Shown here: piece after piece, positions 50,863 to 63,255 of the stretch
Position numbering within the stretch: position 1 is the first letter of the stretch
Layout of the letters: every line of letters begins with the position of its first letter
NCBI GenBank assembly: GCA_002785985.1
Contig: NHNU01000001.1
Coordinates: forward strand, 1,984,001 to 2,048,000
DNA length: 64,000 nt
DNA from: Microcyclosporella mali
Taxonomy: Eukaryota; Ascomycota; Dothideomycetes; Mycosphaerellales; Mycosphaerellaceae
Direction: 5' to 3'
The notes under the pieces: generated by a model
The model's database searches: none
The model's input: only the letters and a program-made list of their open reading frames with translations
What the model was told of the DNA's origin: nothing
Translations under genes and position numbers: made by a program

Positions 50863-52139
50863 GCAGCAATACCCACTTTATTCGTCGGAAAGTGCTCCAT
50901 CATCGATGCGGAACAAAAGACTTGGTATGATAAGTTGCCCGCTAGTATCATACCATCCCGCAGCATGGTCTCTGACGACACAGACGTGAATACGGGAAAG
51001 TCGGCAGCGAACTCAAAGTGGACTCCACCCAAGGGCATGGATTACATGTTGCTTCCATCGTTCATAGCGAGTCTAAGATAGAGGCCGTCTTGCGGACGAC
51101 TTCGCCAGTCGTCTCCGAATTCAGCGCGTCGACATCGGCACTACCTCCTACGACGAGCTGTTTGTGCAGTACGCGCGAGTCTCTCGAGCTAACATGTCCT
51201 GCCTATGGTTCGCGCGCAGACTACTGATATGCAGAGCTCTATTACAAGGTCTAGCCTTGAAGAGGGCCACAATTGATGCAAGCTGTCGGCGAGACGACAA
51301 TCCAACCATGTTCTCGACGCTCCAGCTAATTCTCCTCCTATCCAATCGATCATTATTGAATCATTCATCAGAGTAAGACATGCTATTCGTTCCCGTGCGG
51401 CGACCGACACTACCAGCGGCCAAGGCCAGCCAGCATCTCTGAAGTTTGAGTTTTAAGGTTATTGACGGCTATCTTGGCATTGGAGCCCGTGCCATGTCAC
51501 TCTTCTCCTCTCACTCAAATCAGTGGCGTCACTTCATGCTTGCAGCGTTCTTCGCTGTACCGAAATTTTGAGTGCAAACTGAAACCACATGGCTCGCATC
51601 GAACGCGCGCCGCCTGCTCTGTCACTAGGCGGGGCAGACAGCGGCACGTCACAGTCATCATCAATACAACGGACTACTTACTAACAGTCTATGGACGGAG
51701 GTTCCCCGGCCAGCAAAGTAGTCGTGGAGGCGCGTGTATGGCATGCTGGATGTCCCGCAGCGACGCCGCCAGCAGCATTTGGCTGGTTAGTTGACTCTGA
51801 ATCTGTATACATATCTGCTGCAATGTGGAGAAAGTCGCCGTCGATTTGATCCAGGTCTGAAGAGCTTGGCGGTGGTCATGACGCGTGGCGCCGGCGAAGC
51901 CGCGGCGGCGACAGGCGGAATACGAGGCTCAATCTGGATCTACTGGGCCAGGTGAGGTCAGAAGAACCGTTGTTGACTCCCAAACTTTGCAACCGCTTGG
52001 GTCCTCGCCGCCATCTGGACTGCATCTGTCGTTTCCTCTGCCTTTCGTTTCGACCGGTATAATGTTTCGTGCGACTTCACCTTCGTTTTCTTTCTGCTAG
52101 CAATTGCTTCGTCCGGCCTTGTACTGCCTCGATTGGTAA
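50863..52139. other. Intergenic, no gene seen
   Basis: About 1.3 kb. Only short, overlapping frames without resemblance to known proteins. A pyrimidine-rich stretch (TTTCCTCTGCC, TTCGTTTTC) near 52030-52095 precedes the next gene and probably marks its transcription start. Confidence 0.45.
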
Positions 52140-52151
52140 TTGGCGGGCGTT

Positions 52152-54251
52152 ATGAGAATCCTGGAACTTCCCCCAGGTGTTTTGCTGGCCATTTTCGCAT
52201 ACTTAGCAGTTGGGCAAGCAACACCTGCGTATGGTTCGCCGACTCCTGTCTCCAATGGCACTCGCAATGCAACCTTGGCTACGACGGGCAGTGGTGCTTC
52301 GTATGCCAACGCTTGCTGGTCGGTGCAGGCCTCCTACACCTCAGCATCCGCGTCGTACAACTCTGCACATGCATGGGTATCAACCACACTCCTGACTCAA
52401 GGGCCCACATCACTGGAGTCGGTCACATATTACGAGAATGCTTCGACACTGTGCGATGGTCATCCTCGAGTGACATACTCGCCAGCAGTATCCCTCTCTA
52501 CAGGGAACATAACGCATACAGGTCTGCAACCCTCGACCTCGACCATATTGGGAACGTACTTCTCGAATTACCCGAGTGCCTCTCCTACATGCAGCATCAG
52601 CCCTTCCGACTGCGATCCTCTATGGGCTGCCTACAGTAGCTCCGTGAGCGCTGCTGATCCTCTGATCACGGCTTCGCCCATCATGACGCCGCCCTGCTTG
52701 AATATGAGCCAAGCATCTGCCTACGCAGACGCTAGTTCTGAAATATATGGATGTGGCCGATGTACCATTTATGGCCAAGGAGTCCAGCTTGTCTTCTTCC
52801 CCACGACCGCTTCGATCGACTACTGTGCGAGCACTCCTGCGGCCAGTCTTACACACTATGGTCCAGGCGCTGTGATCACGGCATATGCAGGAAAGTCTAC
52901 GCAGGATGGGACAGTCGATAACGGAACCGTTTTTGCCGATGGCCATGCTTTTACGTCTGGCACTGCATACATCTCAATCTCGACTGTCTATGCCGTTGAC
53001 AGATGTTCCAAGACATTCGGAGTACCAGTCAATGATGCAATTTTGGCAATGCCGTCAGAATCAGTCCTCTCTCTACGCTATAGCCAGGACCACTTTCAGC
53101 GCTTGATGGAGACGGACAAGATTACCGGGTATCCAGTTTCGTATGCTGACTTCAACACGCCTATTCCGTGGTCAGCCTGGAATGGACAGAATCTTTGCGA
53201 TCCTGGAGGATATGGAGGCTGGGCATGCAGCATAATTTATGAGCACTCCTTCCGCCCGCAATTGGCCATCCCTCCAGCTATCACCCAGCTAAGTCCTGAC
53301 TTCGAAGGCTGCCAGATGTGGTACAATGGACTGTGGGACCCACCTCTCGCGCTCCAAGAACAGACGGCAGCCGACCGCCCTACCGGATACGGTGGAGGCT
53401 ACGGTGCAACATCGACAGCGGCAGTACCTTCTGCTACGCCTGCGTCGCCCACCGCCCCAGTCACACCCTTGTCAGCTGAACAGCCGGCGAGCACGACCAG
53501 GGAAAATCAAATACCCGGTCCTACACGTCCAGCGAGTCAGCCGAGGCCAAACACTCCAGATGCTGAGCCATGGATGCAGCCTTTCGAAGTGAACGGCCAC
53601 ACGTTCTGGGCCAGTGGTGCTAATGGTCAGGTGCACGTCGACGGTGCAACCCTCACATCGGGAGGCTCAAGCAAGACTCTCCAGGGGAGTCTATACGCGA
53701 GCTATGGCGCTCAGGGTCTGATACTCAGCGGCAGCAGTACTGTGGCTTTTCATCAGCCCGCTGCGAGCTATTCTGCTGAAGCTGATTCTCAGTCGACTGG
53801 AGGTACAGGAGCGGCGATCACCAGCGGACTCTCCGGACCAGCTGAGCAGGGGTCCAAGCCAGCTGAAGCAGACACTACAACTACAGTCACAATTAATGGA
53901 CAAACTCTCACCGTCGTCCAAAGCTCAGATGGCGCACCAATAGTCATCGACCAGTCAACAACGATCACACCAGGAGGTGTCGCGACGACACTCGCGAACG
54001 GCGAGGTAATCAGCGCTGCTAGCAATGGCGTGATATTTGGATGGTCTAGCACACTCGGAGGGAGCGCTGGAGAGCTTGCGTCAAGTGCAACTCGAGCCGG
54101 ACCTCCGACCACGACTTCGTCTGGAGATGGACAGTCGGCGTCTGTGACTGTGACTAGCAGCACTTCTGGAGCTACGGCGAGGATGACTTTATTGTCAACG
54201 CTGAGCATTTCCTTGGCGCTGATAGCGCTCACGTTTGCGTTTGGGACTTGA
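52152..54251 (+). CDS. Secreted, probably GPI-anchored surface glycoprotein of unknown function
   Basis: Single-exon gene, 699 aa from the second Met (the frame is open from 52140). The chosen start gives a good signal peptide (MRILELPPGVLLAIFAYLAV, cleavage after 'GQA'). The mature part begins with Ser/Thr/Asn-rich sequence with many N-glycosylation sequons and contains cysteine-bearing blocks ('CSISPSDCDPLW', 'YGCGRCTIYG', 'DPGGYGGWACSIIY'). A Pro/Thr-rich linker follows (~430-480), then a segment with internal echoes ('EVNGHTFWASGANGQVHVDG', 'TINGQTLTVVQSSDG'). The C-terminus is Ser/Gly/Thr-rich and ends in a hydrophobic tail (TLLSTLSISLALIALTFAF), the pattern of a GPI attachment signal. 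No enzyme motif is recognised; a cell-wall protein or effector-like role is inference. Confidence 0.85.
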   Translation: MRILELPPGVLLAIFAYLAVGQATPAYGSPTPVSNGTRNATLATTGSGASYANACWSVQASYTSASASYNSAHAWVSTTLLTQGPTSLESVTYYENASTLCDGHPRVTYSPAVSLSTGNITHTGLQPSTSTILGTYFSNYPSASPTCSISPSDCDPLWAAYSSSVSAADPLITASPIMTPPCLNMSQASAYADASSEIYGCGRCTIYGQGVQLVFFPTTASIDYCASTPAASLTHYGPGAVITAYAGKSTQDGTVDNGTVFADGHAFTSGTAYISISTVYAVDRCSKTFGVPVNDAILAMPSESVLSLRYSQDHFQRLMETDKITGYPVSYADFNTPIPWSAWNGQNLCDPGGYGGWACSIIYEHSFRPQLAIPPAITQLSPDFEGCQMWYNGLWDPPLALQEQTAADRPTGYGGGYGATSTAAVPSATPASPTAPVTPLSAEQPASTTRENQIPGPTRPASQPRPNTPDAEPWMQPFEVNGHTFWASGANGQVHVDGATLTSGGSSKTLQGSLYASYGAQGLILSGSSTVAFHQPAASYSAEADSQSTGGTGAAITSGLSGPAEQGSKPAEADTTTTVTINGQTLTVVQSSDGAPIVIDQSTTITPGGVATTLANGEVISAASNGVIFGWSSTLGGSAGELASSATRAGPPTTTSSGDGQSASVTVTSSTSGATARMTLLSTLSISLALIALTFAFGT

Positions 54252-56753
54252 AGTGAGCTGGAGGCAAGCAAGGTTTATGAGCTCGTGACATGAAATGCGT
54301 GGATTTGGGAGAGCGCCTGACGATAAATATGAAGAAAATAAGAAGCAGTAAGCTCGATATCCACTCAGGCCTTTACTCCGGACCGCGTCCGCAACGAAAT
54401 TGCAAGAGGGCGCGAGAAACTCCATCCGGCGACCATGAGACGGTTGCCGACGCAGCACTTCATATTGCCACCATGATCGCAGCAAGGCTCGCTCGAGACG
54501 AACATCTCCCTGAGCACCATCACCAACCTGTCCGATCGAGCAAATGGCAAGGGCTCCGAAGTCTGAATATGGAGGATGAGCAATCCTTCGTGCTGACAGA
54601 CGAGTTCACATGACGGACCACAACAATATGATAATAATGTCTTAGATAACCACGATGTACAGCTACTTTTGCGAAATGACTCAAATCGTCCTCGTAAGCT
54701 TTGCCGGCATCTGCCACCCAGTCACATTGGTATTCAAGCAAGAGATAGAAGAGCGAGTGGTCTGAAGCAAAGCCGATGGGTAGGTGGCGATTCGGAGATG
54801 AGTACATGCTCAACAATCACCTGGCACAGACCCAAAAAAAAGTCATCAACCAGCATTTCACTTACTGACTTGCTGACTGATGCAAAGGATGGTGTAGCAT
54901 TTCATTCCATGATCGAGCGTCACGAAGAAGACCCCATTACAGGCGGGACCATCGATCCCGAGGACCGCAAGATCCCCATTCCCGACGAAGGCGTCCTCAG
55001 TTTCGCCGATTCCTCACTCTGCTTCTCCTCTCCACTCTTCCTCCACTTCGGTGCGATGATACTGTATATCATATCGTATCCAGACGAAGTAATGTGATTG
55101 ATGGCCATTGCGCTTGAGTGTCGGAATCAGACATGTTGACTTGACCTATCAGCAGGAAAGGAAGGAGCGGAGTTTTGCATATGCAAGTGATGAGTGGGGC
55201 AGAGGATAAATATCATAGGTCGCGCTATTCTTGCCCGTCGTCGACAATGGCGGCTTTGCAGGAGAAGAAAGTGCGAGTTGGGAGGCAGGCTGTGCGAAAT
55301 GTCAAGAGGAAGTCCTCTCTCAATAGGCGGGCACGAGTCTTGTGAAGGTTGATCTCTGGAAGGTAAGGATGGTTTTCTGGCGTTCAAGCTGTATTGGGCT
55401 GTCTGATCTGCCACTGGGCTTGCATTCGCATGTACATGACCATGAAAGCGGATGTCGAACGTCTCATTCACTCCTGGGCGGACGAGGGTGTCTGGAACTC
55501 TTCCTCGCCAGACTATGAAGTTCTGTCCTCAGTACAAGTTCGACTCGCCTTGCAATCTCGTATGGGCAATGCGATAGATGCCACGTTGGCTGCGAATAGG
55601 GAACAGTCTCCGAGGTGATTATGGGCATGGTACCCTGATATGGATGTGCCGCCTGGGTTCAGCAGACGAACGCTTTGCACGTCTGGAGAAACAAAGGGTG
55701 CGCATTCACGTGACGGCGCGTCGAGTGGTTAGTTGGATCTCCCGTCTTCTGTTCTTCCTTTCCTCTCCGTCGCGCAATGCCACCACCTCACATGGCATCA
55801 CAACACAGCGCGTCGCCAAGGTCGATGACAGCCGCGGATGAGAAAGCAATGCGATGCAATATGGTTGGTACAAGCAGCTTTCAACCTTGGATTACTGTAC
55901 TCCAGTCCTTTGTGCGGAATTCGGGCTGGGCGCGGCTCAATCCCGACATTCGCGGCGGCACCAGAGCACCGAAAAGCGGGCGTGCCTGCACGTCGGGTGG
56001 AGTAGTGGGCGACGCCTGCCTCAAGCATCGAGAAGTCGTAAGGGAAGGAAGGTGAAGCTCGTACGATGATGGGAAGGAGCAGTCGTCATCGAAGCCAGGC
56101 AAGGCAGGCGCGACCGGGCATGCTGGTCCAGATTCCCTCCACTTCCCCCCAGTCATCACAGCCAGCTCATCACATCAGGCCAGCTCAGGCATCATTCATC
56201 AAGGTATTCCACTCGACTCGATGGGCAAAGTCTTATCTTGCATCAGCCAAGCCCTGCGACTGCGGGGTGGCTTGCTGCTATAGTAGTCCGGTAGCTTCCT
56301 GTGATTCTGTACAATAATCAGGCCGCTAAGGATGCAACATGCTGCAGGTACACAGCGCGAATGTCCAGCTTCGGAAGGTGGAAAACATACACAAAGCAAT
56401 GAGCTCCACTGCAATGCCTGTACCAACCAATAATGCGACGTTTGGTATCCCACGCGACGCCTGCGATAACAACAACCTTTTCCCTGGGCAATGGAGTCAT
56501 CGTCCCGCCATCGTCCTCCTGGTCTACTGCCCGTGCGGGACGCCGAACATTGGGGACGGGATCCTATCAATCACTTCCCACCGCTTCCCTCGCCTGCAGA
56601 TGTATGTTGATGCTACATACAAGCTACAAAAAGGCTGCTGCCCTCCCTACCCTCCACAATCAATTCCCGTCTGTATTCGTTGCCTGCTGCTTGTTATCCA
56701 TCCTTGTCCCTTGCCTTTTCCCCCCCGGACAGCAGGAAATCTGGGACTGAAAA
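54252..56753. other. Intergenic, no convincing gene
   Basis: About 2.5 kb between two secreted-protein genes on the plus strand. Short open frames at 54290-54613, 54669-55097, 55394-55618 and 56339-56923 show no family features and overlap frames on the other strand. The last one runs into the carboxypeptidase start in another frame. Confidence 0.45.
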
Positions 56754-58880
56754 ATGTTCTCCAATCGCTTCTTGAGCCTCGCCGCTGTCCTCCTCTCCTC
56801 GATATCGTTGATCTCCGCCTCACTTGGACCTCAATTTCATTCGGATTCAACATGGAACAAACGAACCAAGAGACAGTACTTCCCACAAGCGGCACAAGAC
56901 ATGTACCAATTTACCACCGCTGAAAATATCACAATTCGCTACAAGATGCCCGGCAAGGATGGCGTTTGTGAGACGACTCCGGGTGTCGAGAGTTATTCGG
57001 GTTATATCGATGTTGCGCCCAAGTATGTATGCCTGGCGAGATGATATCCATGGATCCATGGCTGACCACCACCCAGTGTCCATGTCTTCTTCTGGTTCTT
57101 CAATAGTCGTAGGAATCCTGCTACAGACGATTTCTCGCTCTGGCTGAACGGTCAGTACTTCGTTGTCACGCAATTTTCCCCGCGAACTTTTCTGACAGTG
57201 AACAGGTGGTCCGGGATCTGACTCGCTCATTGGACTGTTCGAAGAGTTGGGACCGTGCAGAGTCACTGAAGAGCTTGAGACTATCATCAACCCATACTCT
57301 TTCAGCAATGTCTCCAACATGCTCTTCTTGAGCCAGTAAGCAAAGCTCGAATCAATGTCACGGGCCATCTGGGATATCTGTTGACCTCTCTGCCTAGACC
57401 TGTTGGTGTCGCCTTCTCCAACCAAGGCATCATGAACGGCTCCCTCGGCTCGTATACTGGCTCGTTCTACAACTCCTCGCAAGCCAACGTCACTGGCACA
57501 TATCCCATTCTCGATCCCATCGACGAGGGCACAATCGACACTACCGACTTGGCTGCTGTCGCCGCGTGGCACATCCTGCAGGGCTTCCTCGGTGGTCTTC
57601 CATACTTGACCGCCAACGAAGCATACGAGCCTAAGAACTTCAACCTCTGGACCGAGTCGTATGGTGGACACTACGGGCCAGCTTTCTTCGACTATTTCTA
57701 TCAGCAAAATGCTTTGATCCAGAATGGTACTACGAAGGGATATCCGCTGAACTTCAAGACCCTTGGAATCATCAATGGTGAGTGGCTTGAGAGCTAAACA
57801 ATGCCCAGTGGCCGACCCACTGACAACACCGCTTAGGAATCATCTCCGAAGAGATCCAGGCCGAGCACTACCCTGAATTTGCAGTCAACAATACCTACGG
57901 CATCAAGGCTTACAATGACACTGTCTACAACTACGCCAAGTTCGCTAACAACTGGCCGGGAGGCTGCCAGGCACAGATCCAGGGCTGTATCGCTGCTGCG
58001 CAGGAGATCAATGGCGGTTATGTCAAGGGCAAGATCACAAGTGTAGCCAGCCAGCATCCAGCAATCGCTGCCGTGTGTGCCGAAGCAGCGGACATGTGCC
58101 GTGACAATGTCGAGAGTCCTTACTACTACTTCGGAGACCGTGGCGTCTACGACATTCGTCACCCGTACGACGACCCGACGCCCGAGGAGTACTACGTCGA
58201 TTACCTCAATCAGGCGCACATTCAGCAGGCTGTCGGCGTCAGCCTCAACTACACGACGTCCAATTCCGATATCTACTGGCAATTTCAGCAGACTGGCGAC
58301 TTCATCTACCCCAATTTCCTGGCGGACCTGGAGGAGATCCTTGATAGTGGCGTAAGGGTTGCGTTGATCTATGGCGACGCCGACTACATCTGCAATTGGT
58401 TCGGTGGGGAGGCTGTGAGCAAGCAGGTCAACTATACTTATACAGCCGAGTTCAATGCGGCTGGTTATACACCACTGATGTACGGAGGCGTGCAGTACGG
58501 TGAGGTTCGAGAATACGGTAATTTCTCTTTTACGAGGGTCTATGAGTCTGGTCATGAAGGTAAGCCAAGCGAAGACGAGGAGTCGTTGCATGTCTGAGAC
58601 GTTTGCTGACGTCTTGATAGTCCCATACTACCAGCCTGAGGCGTCTTTCGCTCTCTTCGACCGAATGCTCAGTCTTGTGGATCTGCCTACGGGAGAGACG
58701 CCTGTTACGCCCACGCTCGCGTCAAACGGGACCGCCAACAGCACACACACTGCGCCATACCCATCCCTCCCACCCACGGATACTGCTGCGGCCGCAGCGT
58801 ACGCGTCGAGCGTGATTGCCTACTACAACTCATTGGATCAGATGCCACCACCAACTGGGTCGCCAAAGCAAAAGCATTAG
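56754..58880 (+). CDS. Secreted serine carboxypeptidase, S10 family (six exons)
   Basis: Proposed join of 56754-57022, 57077-57150, 57206-57335, 57398-57777, 57837-58559 and 58621-58880, 611 aa, with five introns of 54-62 bp, all phase-consistent. The N-terminal signal peptide is 'MFSNRFLSLAAVLLSSISLI'. Substrate-binding 'SLWLNG|GPGSDS' follows. The catalytic Ser lies in 'WTESYGGHYGP' (S245), the Asp in 'GDADYICNWFGGE' (about D467) and the His in 'VYESGHEVPYYQ' (H524). About a dozen N-glycosylation sequons are visible. It resembles fungal carboxypeptidase S1 homologues, which remove C-terminal residues from peptides at acidic pH outside the cell or in the vacuole. The last ~60 residues are Thr/Pro/Ala-rich, without a clear GPI tail. 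Confidence 0.95.
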
Positions 58881-59214
58881 GAGATGAAGGTGTGAATAAT
58901 GCTGTCATGACGAGGGATTGTAGAATTGATTACTATACATTGATTGAATGGAATTACCTTGATCATATTCCAATACTCCAGTGTCAGACTCAGGCACTTT
59001 CTCTACGACTCTACTACCAAACTTGCGATTGACTTTCTTTCGTGAAATAATCGGCCCCGAATTTCATGGAAGCAGTCTTGGGAATGACGTAGAGACGCAG
59101 GAGAGGAGGTCCAATGCCACAAATGTTTCACGATCCCACTCCATTTATGGGGCGTGCCTGACTACTTCACCACTATCGGTGGTGTCAATCCATCGGTCAT
59201 CGACGAACAGAGTC

Positions 59215-60370
59215 ATGAACACAATTCTGCTAGGCCTCGCCGTCGGTCTCCTCGCACCACCACTGCTACTCCTCTTCCACACGCCCCATTCCCAAGATTT
59301 GAACATTGTCCTTCGCAGCTCACCGCAGCGACTGAGTACATCGGATATCGTCTTGCTGTACATCAAAGCCCTTCTGAAACTCGTGCCTGGCTACTCCCGC
59401 TCTCTAAGACCAGATACGGGGCGGACTGAATTTGAGCTGCCGCAAATTACTGTTGAAGGCAGAATTCAGATTGCCGACGCAGACGTGAGCAAGTTCAGGC
59501 AAGCTGTTCGAGCTGAGCGCCATGGGGAGGAGCGCAATGGGAATGTGATGTTCCTCGTCGCGCTGACGCTTCCTTTGCTCGTGGGAATCTTCACGATGAG
59601 AGGGTGTCCGGTGAAACCACTCGGTGCATAACAAGTCATAGGAAGTGTCTGGAATCTTCTGCTGATCGGTATATCTAGGAGCCGTCAACACGAGCAATCA
59701 TTTCAAATTCACCGATCCAAGTCTTTGCCGGGACTTTGAGAGATTACGAGATGCGGATATCACCTACCAGGCGACCTTTGGCGGACCCGATCACCCAGGT
59801 AGGAGAAAGAAACGAGGCGTGGCGTTCTGCGTCAACATTACCATCTTCTCGTCTGGAAGGGCTATTGTCGAGCAGGCACTGTGGTTCTTGCAGTTTCTGC
59901 CCGCGACGACAGAGCCGAGATGGAATGGAGTGCTTGATGAACCGAAACGTCGTCCCGTCATGTCTGCGCGAGGAAGGGGACAGAGACTGCGAATGACCAC
60001 TACAGACCCGAGTAAATGGGCCACTTGCTGTGGCGACTACAATCCCATCCACGTCTCGAGCATCGGAGCGAAATTTTTCGGGTTTCCGGGTGTTATCGCG
60101 CATGGGAATCATGTCTTGGCCTTGATTGTGGAGCAGCTGAAGGATCAAGCTTCTACAGAGGCACAAGTGAATGACTCTTCTGACGATGCGAAGCGGCTGT
60201 GCTGGGAAGAGGATGAGCCTTTCTGTGTCGAGGTTGATTTCAAGAGGCCTTTTGTCTTGCCGGGTGAGGCGGAGGTCAAGTGGGCGAAGGGCATGTTTGG
60301 TGTTGCGAAGGGTGACAGGGACGTTCTCGAAGGCTGTATATATCCTACTGGGAGCGTGGTGAAAGAGTAA
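59215..60370 (+). CDS. Membrane-anchored MaoC-like hot-dog dehydratase (two exons)
   Basis: Proposed join of 59215-59623 and 59679-60370, 366 aa. The 55-bp intron (GTGCAT..TCTAG) joins 'CPVKPLG' to 'AVNTSNHFKFTDPS'. The N-terminus has a hydrophobic segment (ILLGLAVGLLAPPLLLLF), and a second one lies near 115-130 ('NVMFLVALTLPLLVGIF'). The C-terminal part carries the MaoC/hydratase-2 signature 'CGDYNPIHVSSIGAKFFGFP' followed by 'GVIAHGNHVLALIVEQL' (residues ~254-290); the Asp and His of D-x-N-P-I-H are the usual catalytic pair. Such domains hydrate or dehydrate enoyl-thioesters. The membrane-anchored architecture suggests a lipid-modifying role at a membrane; the substrate is unknown. Confidence 0.85.
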
Positions 60371-62161
60371 ACGACACATCCACATGAGAGCACGGACAGA
60401 TATGGCGAGGGCAAGTTGCTTCTTCTCCTTGCAAAGTTTGATTCAACGTCTCTGCGAGGAGGATGTATTTGATTGTTCTGGAAGGAGGCGTACTGGCTTA
60501 GCCAGAACACCTGAATGCAACAGCGGGACCATGTGAGGAATGTCTTTCCTGGAATCTCCTCATAAAAATATTGGAGCTGATGGACACTCTGGCCACAGGA
60601 ATACTGGCTCAGCCGGAGGTGCTATTGCCGAGATACCATGATTTCATGGCTGATGTGATGGGTCAACTGTGAAATCGAAAGACAACTAGTGTATTGGAGA
60701 GCCGGTTTGAACCGTGTTTCTGGCCCGAATTTGACGACGCAGCTCTGCGGGGCTGTAATCTCTGATCATGCTGATGACGAAGTCTCTGCCTCAGTCTGGA
60801 AGCATTATACTCGAAATGGGACACAGTGTTTCCGAGAAAAGAGAGGTCTCTTTCTCTTGAACGTATGACAGCGGCGAAGCGTTTCACATGGGTAATGAGA
60901 AGGTGAAGGAGGATGATCTAATGTTTGTTCCAGTAGTCTCTTTGCGACATGACAGTTGCTGAGTGCTACGCCGACAGTAGTAGTAGCCTGTTAGAAGATG
61001 GAGAAGCGGGGAGGTTTTGTCTTGTCAAGGTTTGGGAGCGGATTCTCGGGAAGGACCAGGGGGTTCTAATGGTGGTAAGTGATGGATGGTTGACAAGAAT
61101 TGATCGATATGGGACTTCTCCTGCACTTCCCTTCAACAGCGTCTCTGCAAGAGTCCACTGTTAAGATCAGATGAGGATGGGCATGCTGACCTGGATAGCA
61201 AAGATTAGCATCGAGAAACAGTATGGCCTTGGAGAATGTGAGGGGATACAGGGTAGAAGCGAGCAAATTCCGGGCCAGCGAGTGATGGGCAGCTACGACT
61301 CATGATATACGTGGAAGGCTTTCTTGTGCGATTGAATGATAACTTCTCTAGGTGATTGAGGCAGCTGGTCATAATGGAGACGGAGATAATAGCCTAGAAG
61401 GCAGAAATGACAGTGGAGAAATGTGTATTCCTCAGCGATGTGATGGGAATGGGGAGGATAGATGGTGATAAACTTGGTGGTCAGTGAGGAGCGGCAACTC
61501 CTCATAATCAACACGACGCTGCTCACATGACATTTGGCGACGACATCTCTCGATGGACGAGGTACTGCATTACGATGCGATGTGAATGGTTGCTAAGAAG
61601 ATAGAAACGACCGTGAGACAATGTGTATTCCCACGTAAAGTAAAGGACTCATGAGTGTAGACAGTGAAACAGGGGATGTGAGTGGGGCAAATACCTTGAT
61701 AGATGACCAATGTGACAGTGTTCACGCAACGTTTGGCGACAACGTCTCTGCGATATCGCGGAAGCTGATTACGCTGACGACGGCGATCATGGCTAAGAAG
61801 ATGAACCTAGCAGTGAGAGAGTATGCAATCCAAGAATATGTGATGAGGGATGGCTAGGGAATAAGGGGTCATTTGGGTGGAGGGTGAAGGGAAATGGAGT
61901 GGCAAATGGGTTCTGCACGCTGAGATCCGGCATGATCTCTGCCAGGACGGAGCGGTTGATCGTGATGGCGACAATGCCTTAGTCGAGGAGGCAATCAGCG
62001 AACGATGGATCTATCAGGTGGAAGATGAGGGATAATGGACGACAATTGGAACCAAAGTAGAATGGAGGGAGAACTTTCACTTTCATTGCGCTATATTACT
62101 GCTGCTTTACTTGCAGCCACAGAAACGCAAAAAGTGATGTGAGGGACGCATGGAGCCCCGC
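60371..62161. repeat. ~200-bp degenerate tandem array, otherwise gene-free
   Basis: Related segments begin near 60777, 60936, 61134, 61340, 61542, 61740 and 61935, spaced about 159, 198, 206, 202, 198 and 195 bp. Each carries a segment like ACGACRTCTCTGCG followed ~60 bp later by one like GCTAAGAAGATAGAAACGA, then GTGAGAcAATGTGTATTCC; the 61542 and 61740 copies agree at roughly two thirds of positions by eye. The array ends beside the stop codon of the RRM gene. No open frame spans it. What it was originally is unclear. Confidence 0.6.
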
Positions 62162-63255
62162 CTAACGGCGGCGCGTCTCCCTGTAGTTGCCAGGGAGGCC
62201 CTCACGCAAGTCCAGAGCGCGCACGGCATCCAGGTAGCTGCCATAGCAGCGGAAACGGATTTGGATTTCCAATCCGCCGCCGTGGCGGATGCGTCGCACA
62301 CGCCCCAGAGTGCCGAAGGCGCCGAACGTGCGAAGGAGCTCCAGGTCGCCAGGCTCTTCAGTGTCACGACGGACGACGTAGATGTCGCGCTTTGCTGTGT
62401 TGGTATGCTCGACACGGAGCGGACGACCAGCGACACGGAGATTGTACCTCGTATTGGCAAGGCCGCAAGCGCCGTTAGCGTCCTGGATGCACTGAGCTTG
62501 GTCAGTATATAGCAACAACAGACAGCGGAAGAACACTCACGGTGTACTGGATGAGCGCATGAGGCTTGACGTAGTCGGCAGTGTAGCGACGACCGATGTG
62601 GATGGTGAAGCGATGGCCGGTGGGAATAATGCTGAAGGCTGCGCGGACGTGCCAATGCAGCTCCAGGTCAGTGAGGTTGGCTGGGAGGCTGGAGAAGAGT
62701 CAGTGACGTTGTCATATACCGAGAGCAAAGAGGCGGCGCTACTTACTTGCCGACGAACAGGACACCTTCCGCTGGGCAGGTGCGTTGGGAAGCTCTGAAA
62801 GCCTCCTCGAGGCCACGGAGCTCAACCACGTCGTGTGCGTCGGCGACATTGACCAACATGGTGGTGGTAGTCTTGGCAGAGTCGGAATGGAGCAGCGCAA
62901 TCTTGGTGGCGTAGGGAAGCTCTGTATTGATTCCGGCAGGAGCAGAGGCAGTAGATCCGAGAGATGGCGGCTCAATGGTGCCAGCTGGTGTCTCGAGCTC
63001 GACGAGGCCACTGTCCATCTCCTTGCACTCGAAGACCTTGGCGAGAGGCATTTTGGACGATGCAGGATCGACATCAGCCGGGCGGTCAGCGATACCATCA
63101 TCGATGCTGAGCTTGGTGAATGCTTCGAAGCGATGGTCGTCATTTCTGAAGACGACATGGCCTGTTGGGTTGTCTGGGTTGATGAAGCGACCCCAAACGG
63201 TCTTCTTCAAGCCTATGGCGCCACCCTGATGAGCTCCGAAGGTGTTGAACGCCAT
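62162..63255 (-). CDS. RRM-type RNA-binding protein (three exons)
   Basis: Proposed join on the minus strand of 63255-62747, 62688-62541 and 62491-62162, 328 aa, with introns of 58 and 49 bp. The start is 'MAFNTFGAHQGGAIGLKKTV'; the frame upstream lacks another ATG. Across the first junction an RNA-recognition motif appears: RNP2-like 'GVLFVGN|LPANLTDLELHW', then 'TIHIGRRYTADYVKPHALIQ'. A second RRM-like unit follows near 250-320: 'RDIYVVRRDTEEPGDLELLR', 'TFGAFGTLGRVRRIR' and 'QIRFRCYGSYLDAVRAL'. The second intron is placed so that 'QYT' joins 'CIQDANGACG'; the CAG acceptor is phase-consistent, while a nearer AAG is not. RNA target and role are unknown. The C-terminus is basic (ends ETRRR). 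Confidence 0.82.

Noticed and set aside
60660..60740. tRNA gene near a GGTTCAAAC-like B box (minus strand)
   Set aside because: No matching A box or cloverleaf arms around it.
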